This document shows positions 32,009 through 35,450 of a stretch of 35,450 bases of DNA, in pieces (the stretch's first letter is position 1; every line of letters begins with the position of its first letter). Location of the stretch: the NCBI GenBank assembly GCA_037443545.1, contig JBBIOD010000011.1, positions 1-35,450 of the forward strand, read 5' to 3'. The stretch comes from JASEGV01 sp037443545. GTDB taxonomy: Bacteria; Bacteroidota; Ignavibacteria; UBA10030; BY39. The translations under genes were made by a program, and so were the position numbers. Under the pieces are notes generated by a model. It ran no database searches. It saw nothing but the letters and a program-made list of their open reading frames with translations, and was not told the origin of the DNA.

Positions 32009-33205
32009 ATGGCAACACCCCGATCTACAAACATTAAACTCTCATTAGTCATTGCCGCCATCATACTTGTTGTGGCAACAATAATTTATACACAAATTGT
32101 TGTCGATAAATTAGTGGTGAAGGAACGTGAGATAGCCGACCTCTACGCAAAATCTTTGGAATACCTGGCAACAAGTCCTGACGCTCAAGCAGATTACAGT
32201 TTCGTATTTAATGAGGTGATAAAAGCAATCGACTTCCCAATCATTCTATCCGATAATCTTAAAAATCCATTTCCTCCATACCAAATGAACGTACGAAACA
32301 TTTCGTTGGATACAACTCTTTCGGAATTGCAACAAGAAATATTTCTAAAAAAACTCATCACGCGGTTTGACGAAACCAACGAACCTATTAAGGTAGCGCT
32401 ACACGACACTATCATTCTTCAGTATCTGCACTATGGTGAATCTCAAATAGTTACTGAACTCCGATGGCTCCCTTTTATCGAGATTGGTTTGGCAGGGATA
32501 TTTATCCTTCTCGGTTACGTCGGTTTTAGTTACATCAAACGAACTGAGCAAAGCAATATCTGGGTGGGTATGGCCAAAGAAACTGCTCACCAGCTCGGCA
32601 CACCTTTGTCGAATGTGATGGGATGGATGGAATTAATAAAACTAAATGCAGAGAACAGTAAAAAAGTTTTGGAGACAGTCAACGAGATGGAAAACCACCT
32701 AAATCGTCTCCAAAAAGTTACTGAACGTTTTTCGAAGATAGGTTCCAAACCAAACTTGAAATTAGAACCACTGAACGAGCTAATTGAGAATGTTACTCAT
32801 TATTTCCGAAAACGACTGCCGCAGTTGCGTAAGAACATCGAAATAGAGGTTAACCTGAACAAAGATTTTTCTGTAAAAATAAATCGCGATCTGTTCGAAT
32901 GGGTACTTGAGAACCTCGTCAAAAATTCTATCGACGCTATCGAACAAGGAGAGGGTAAAATTTCAATTTCGATACAAGAAAAAAATAAGTATTTTTTTAT
33001 AGATGTAAAAGATACAGGCAAAGGTATCGACCCAAAATTTAAAAAAGATATTTTCAGACCGGGTTACAGCACAAAAGAACGCGGATGGGGATTAGGATTA
33101 AGCCTCTCGAAAAGAATTATCGAGACCTACCATAAAGGACGATTGATTTTACTCGAAAGTAAATTGGGAAAAGGAACGACCTTTCGGATAAAGCTGAATA
33201 AGTGA
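32009..33205 (+). CDS. Sensor histidine kinase, orphan
   Basis: Membrane-bound sensor kinase of 398 residues. Transmembrane helices lie at about 11-33 and 155-175, flanking a 120-residue periplasmic sensor region with no recognisable domain. A HisKA-like region has H194 (ETAHQLGTPLSN) and is followed by a complete ATPase domain: N box ENLVKNSIDA (301-310), DTGKGI (335-340) and GWGLGL (359-364). There is no HAMP domain. ATG 32009 lies 2 nt after the purA stop; a TTG two codons earlier overlaps that stop. No response-regulator gene is adjacent. Ligand unknown. Confidence 0.88.
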   Translation: MATPRSTNIKLSLVIAAIILVVATIIYTQIVVDKLVVKEREIADLYAKSLEYLATSPDAQADYSFVFNEVIKAIDFPIILSDNLKNPFPPYQMNVRNISLDTTLSELQQEIFLKKLITRFDETNEPIKVALHDTIILQYLHYGESQIVTELRWLPFIEIGLAGIFILLGYVGFSYIKRTEQSNIWVGMAKETAHQLGTPLSNVMGWMELIKLNAENSKKVLETVNEMENHLNRLQKVTERFSKIGSKPNLKLEPLNELIENVTHYFRKRLPQLRKNIEIEVNLNKDFSVKINRDLFEWVLENLVKNSIDAIEQGEGKISISIQEKNKYFFIDVKDTGKGIDPKFKKDIFRPGYSTKERGWGLGLSLSKRIIETYHKGRLILLESKLGKGTTFRIKLNK

Positions 33206-33411
33206 GATAACGGCATAAAGCTCCGAGCGATGAGCATCGAGCGAGGAAGGGTGAGGATTTAAGTTGTATAGAAATGCCTCCCCTACTACCGCATTCCGGC
33301 GTGGATAGAGGGAAGATCGTATTGATGGAGTAAATATCAATAGCAATAGACTATTAAAATTGTTTTTATCTTCTAAATTCCGTTTATTTTATATAATTAT
33401 TAAAAATTTTA

Positions 33412-35450
33412 ATGAGTACAGCCACAAATATAAAATCGACACCGCTGATGCGGCAGTACCAACAAGTAAAAGCGAGATACCCTGATACGATTTTACTTTT
33501 CCGAATGGGTGATTTTTACGAAACCTTCGATGATGATGCGAAAACTACATCTAAAGTTCTGGGTATTACATTAACCAAAAGGGGTAACGGAACTGCCGGC
33601 GAAACACCATTAGCTGGTTTTCCATATCACGCTCTCGATAATTATCTCCCAAAACTTCTCAAGGCAGGAAAACGTGTTGCTATCTGTGAACAGTTGGAAG
33701 ACCCAAAATTTGCTAAAGGCATTGTTAAACGGGATGTGATTGAAGTAGTTACACCCGGTGTTTCGTTCTCCGAAAAAGTTTTAGATACAAAACAAAATAA
33801 TTATTTGACTGCTATCCACTTCACCTCTCCATTGGCTACAGGGGAAGATATTATAGGGTTTGCATTCATTGATGTCTCGACTGCAGAGTTTGGACTAAGT
33901 GAATTTCCCTTGAAGTATTTGAAAGATCAAATTCAATCTTTTAATCCTTCGGAAATACTTGTACAAAAAAGAGATTACGAAACTATAAATAGTCTGATTA
34001 AAGAAAAGTATTCGGGAATTTACACAAAATTAGACGATTGGATTTTCAATTACGATTATGCGTATGAACTTTTGATAAACCATTTTCGTACACAAACTCT
34101 AAAAGGATTTGGGATCGAAAGTTACAACGCAGGCATTACAGCCGCCGGCGCTGTGATGAATTATTTACAAGAAACTCAAAAAGCAAATCTTCCGCACATA
34201 AAGCGGATATTCCCCCACAATACAAACGACTACATAGTTCTTGATCCGTCAACAAAAAGAAATTTAGAAATCACTAAATCTATTGAAGGTAAAGAAGAGG
34301 GAACACTCTTCTGGGTTTTAGATAAAACCAAAACTCCAATGGGTGGACGCCTATTAAAAAAATGGATTAACCAACCACTAAAAAAAGTCGTAGCTATACA
34401 AGAACGATTGGACGCCGTAGCAGAATTAACCGAGAATACAGATTTAAGAAAAAAGATAAACAATGAGTTACAGCATTTTGGCGACCTTGAGCGGCTTATT
34501 ACGAAAATATGTACGGGTAGAGCAAATCCAAGAGAGCTTATAGCTCTGAAATTTAATCTAATAGAAATAGGTACTCTCAAATCTACAGTGAGTTCAGTGA
34601 AATCTAATACACTTAATAATATCCAGGAAAGATTTATTTTGCTCAATGATATTGTTGATGATATCACGAAAACAATTGTAGATGATCCTCCTCTATCCTT
34701 AACAGAAGGTGGCATAATTAAAAAAGGATGTAACACCGAGCTGGATGAATTACGTGAGCTCGCATTTATGGGGAAAGATTGGATAGCCAAACTCCAAATA
34801 AAAGAACGTGAAAAAACTGGAATTAACTCATTGAAAGTTGGCTTTAATAATGTATTCGGATATTATATTGAAGTTACACACACGCACAAAGAAAAAATTC
34901 CTACCGACTACATAAGAAAACAAACACTCACGAATGCAGAACGTTTCATCACTCCTGAGTTAAAGGAATATGAAGAAAAGATTTTAAACGCAGAGGCGAA
35001 AATACTTCAGTTAGAAACTCAAATTTTTAACGAGGTAAGACTAAGAGCTGCCGAGAAAGCAGAAATAATTCAGACAAACGCCCATTTAATAGCAAACATC
35101 GATGTTTTTGCATCACTTGCCGAATGCGGTGTTGAATATAATTATGTTTGTCCACAAATTGATGACGGTTTGCAAATTGAAATCCAGGAAGGCAGACATC
35201 CGGTTATCGAGAGACTCCTCCCTCCTGGTGATCAATACACTCCTAACGATACACATTTAACAAACTATGAAAACCAAATTCTTATAATCACCGGTCCTAA
35301 CATGAGCGGTAAGTCCAGCTACCTACGGCAAGTTGGTCTAATTGTTTTGCTTGCACAAATTGGCAGCTTTGTCCCCGCTAAAAAAGCTCGCATCGGAATA
35401 GTTGATAAAATCTATACACGAGTAGGAGCCAGCGACAATATTGTATCGGG
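33412..35450 (+). CDS. mutS: DNA mismatch repair protein MutS (3' end outside window)
   Basis: Mismatch-recognition ATPase. The gene starts at ATG 33412 and runs open through the window end, so only the first 679 or so residues are seen. The N-terminal mismatch-binding domain begins TPLMRQYQQVKARYPDTILLF, and the mismatch-wedge motif reads GDFYETF. The lever/clamp region includes NNVFGYYIEVT, and the Walker A motif is GPNMSGKSS (628-636). The remaining Walker B and helix-turn-helix should lie to the right. It is a MutS1-type protein with an intact N-terminal domain, not MutS2. Confidence 0.96.
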   Translation, partial: MSTATNIKSTPLMRQYQQVKARYPDTILLFRMGDFYETFDDDAKTTSKVLGITLTKRGNGTAGETPLAGFPYHALDNYLPKLLKAGKRVAICEQLEDPKFAKGIVKRDVIEVVTPGVSFSEKVLDTKQNNYLTAIHFTSPLATGEDIIGFAFIDVSTAEFGLSEFPLKYLKDQIQSFNPSEILVQKRDYETINSLIKEKYSGIYTKLDDWIFNYDYAYELLINHFRTQTLKGFGIESYNAGITAAGAVMNYLQETQKANLPHIKRIFPHNTNDYIVLDPSTKRNLEITKSIEGKEEGTLFWVLDKTKTPMGGRLLKKWINQPLKKVVAIQERLDAVAELTENTDLRKKINNELQHFGDLERLITKICTGRANPRELIALKFNLIEIGTLKSTVSSVKSNTLNNIQERFILLNDIVDDITKTIVDDPPLSLTEGGIIKKGCNTELDELRELAFMGKDWIAKLQIKEREKTGINSLKVGFNNVFGYYIEVTHTHKEKIPTDYIRKQTLTNAERFITPELKEYEEKILNAEAKILQLETQIFNEVRLRAAEKAEIIQTNAHLIANIDVFASLAECGVEYNYVCPQIDDGLQIEIQEGRHPVIERLLPPGDQYTPNDTHLTNYENQILIITGPNMSGKSSYLRQVGLIVLLAQIGSFVPAKKARIGIVDKIYTRVGASDNIVS

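Noticed and set aside
33149..33346. 65-codon minus-strand frame between the kinase and mutS
   Set aside because: Overlaps the kinase gene end and the structured patch; composition looks non-coding.
34230..34790. 186-codon minus-strand frame inside mutS
   Set aside because: Antisense shadow of the mutS coding frame, with serine-rich, low-information translation.

Overview
The window is about 35 kb of AT-rich bacterial chromosome with tightly packed genes. The gene content fits an anaerobic or facultative member of the Bacteroidota/Chlorobiota/Ignavibacteriota group. The reasons are two cytoplasmic bidirectional [NiFe] hydrogenases, a 2-oxoacid:ferredoxin oxidoreductase, a complex I operon and a chromosomal thiol-redox cluster. 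This placement is an inference from content and style, since no rRNA or other strong marker is present. I see no tRNA, rRNA, CRISPR array, intact insertion sequence or prophage.

Layout. (1) 114-5593, minus strand: a group 3b hydrogenase operon (hydB-hydG-hydD-hydA) followed by a maturation protease, hypA and hypB. (2) 5797-11119, minus strand: a complete group 3d NAD-linked hydrogenase operon (hoxE-F-U-Y-H) with its own protease. Both operons are preceded by -24/-12 (sigma-54-like) elements that share the same deviation at the -12 C; the hoxE copy lies beside three 11-bp-phased AACTTAAA repeats. (3) 11346-14765, plus strand: an O-methyltransferase, then a 2-oxoacid:ferredoxin oxidoreductase whose beta subunit is fused to a gamma domain. 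(4) 14807-19120, minus strand: nuoABCDEF, with no nuoG-N following. (5) 19269-23583, plus strand: a run of small redox genes (DUF2892, thioredoxin, Hsp20, half of a PDO-type glutaredoxin, TlpA, CcdA, OsmC, DUF1858, FmdB, two DUF6132 paralogues including a 48-residue one, and a membrane-anchored thioredoxin), ending in a decayed DUF302 pseudogene. (6) 23921-27321, minus strand: shikimate kinase, a small outer-membrane barrel and a PpiD/SurA-type foldase. (7) 27513-35450, plus strand: secD, secF, a STAS protein, purA, an orphan histidine kinase and the 5' part of mutS.

How the genes fit together. KorAB releases low-potential electrons from 2-oxoacids. Hox exchanges electrons between H2 and NAD(H), Hyd probably between H2 and NADP(H), and Nuo oxidises NADH or ferredoxin at the membrane. 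The first 19 kb therefore reads as a redox-balancing block. The following 4 kb looks like a thiol/disulfide supply line crossing the membrane (cytoplasmic thioredoxin to CcdA to TlpA) with small cysteine proteins of unknown role attached. This is the part of the window most likely to hold something undescribed.
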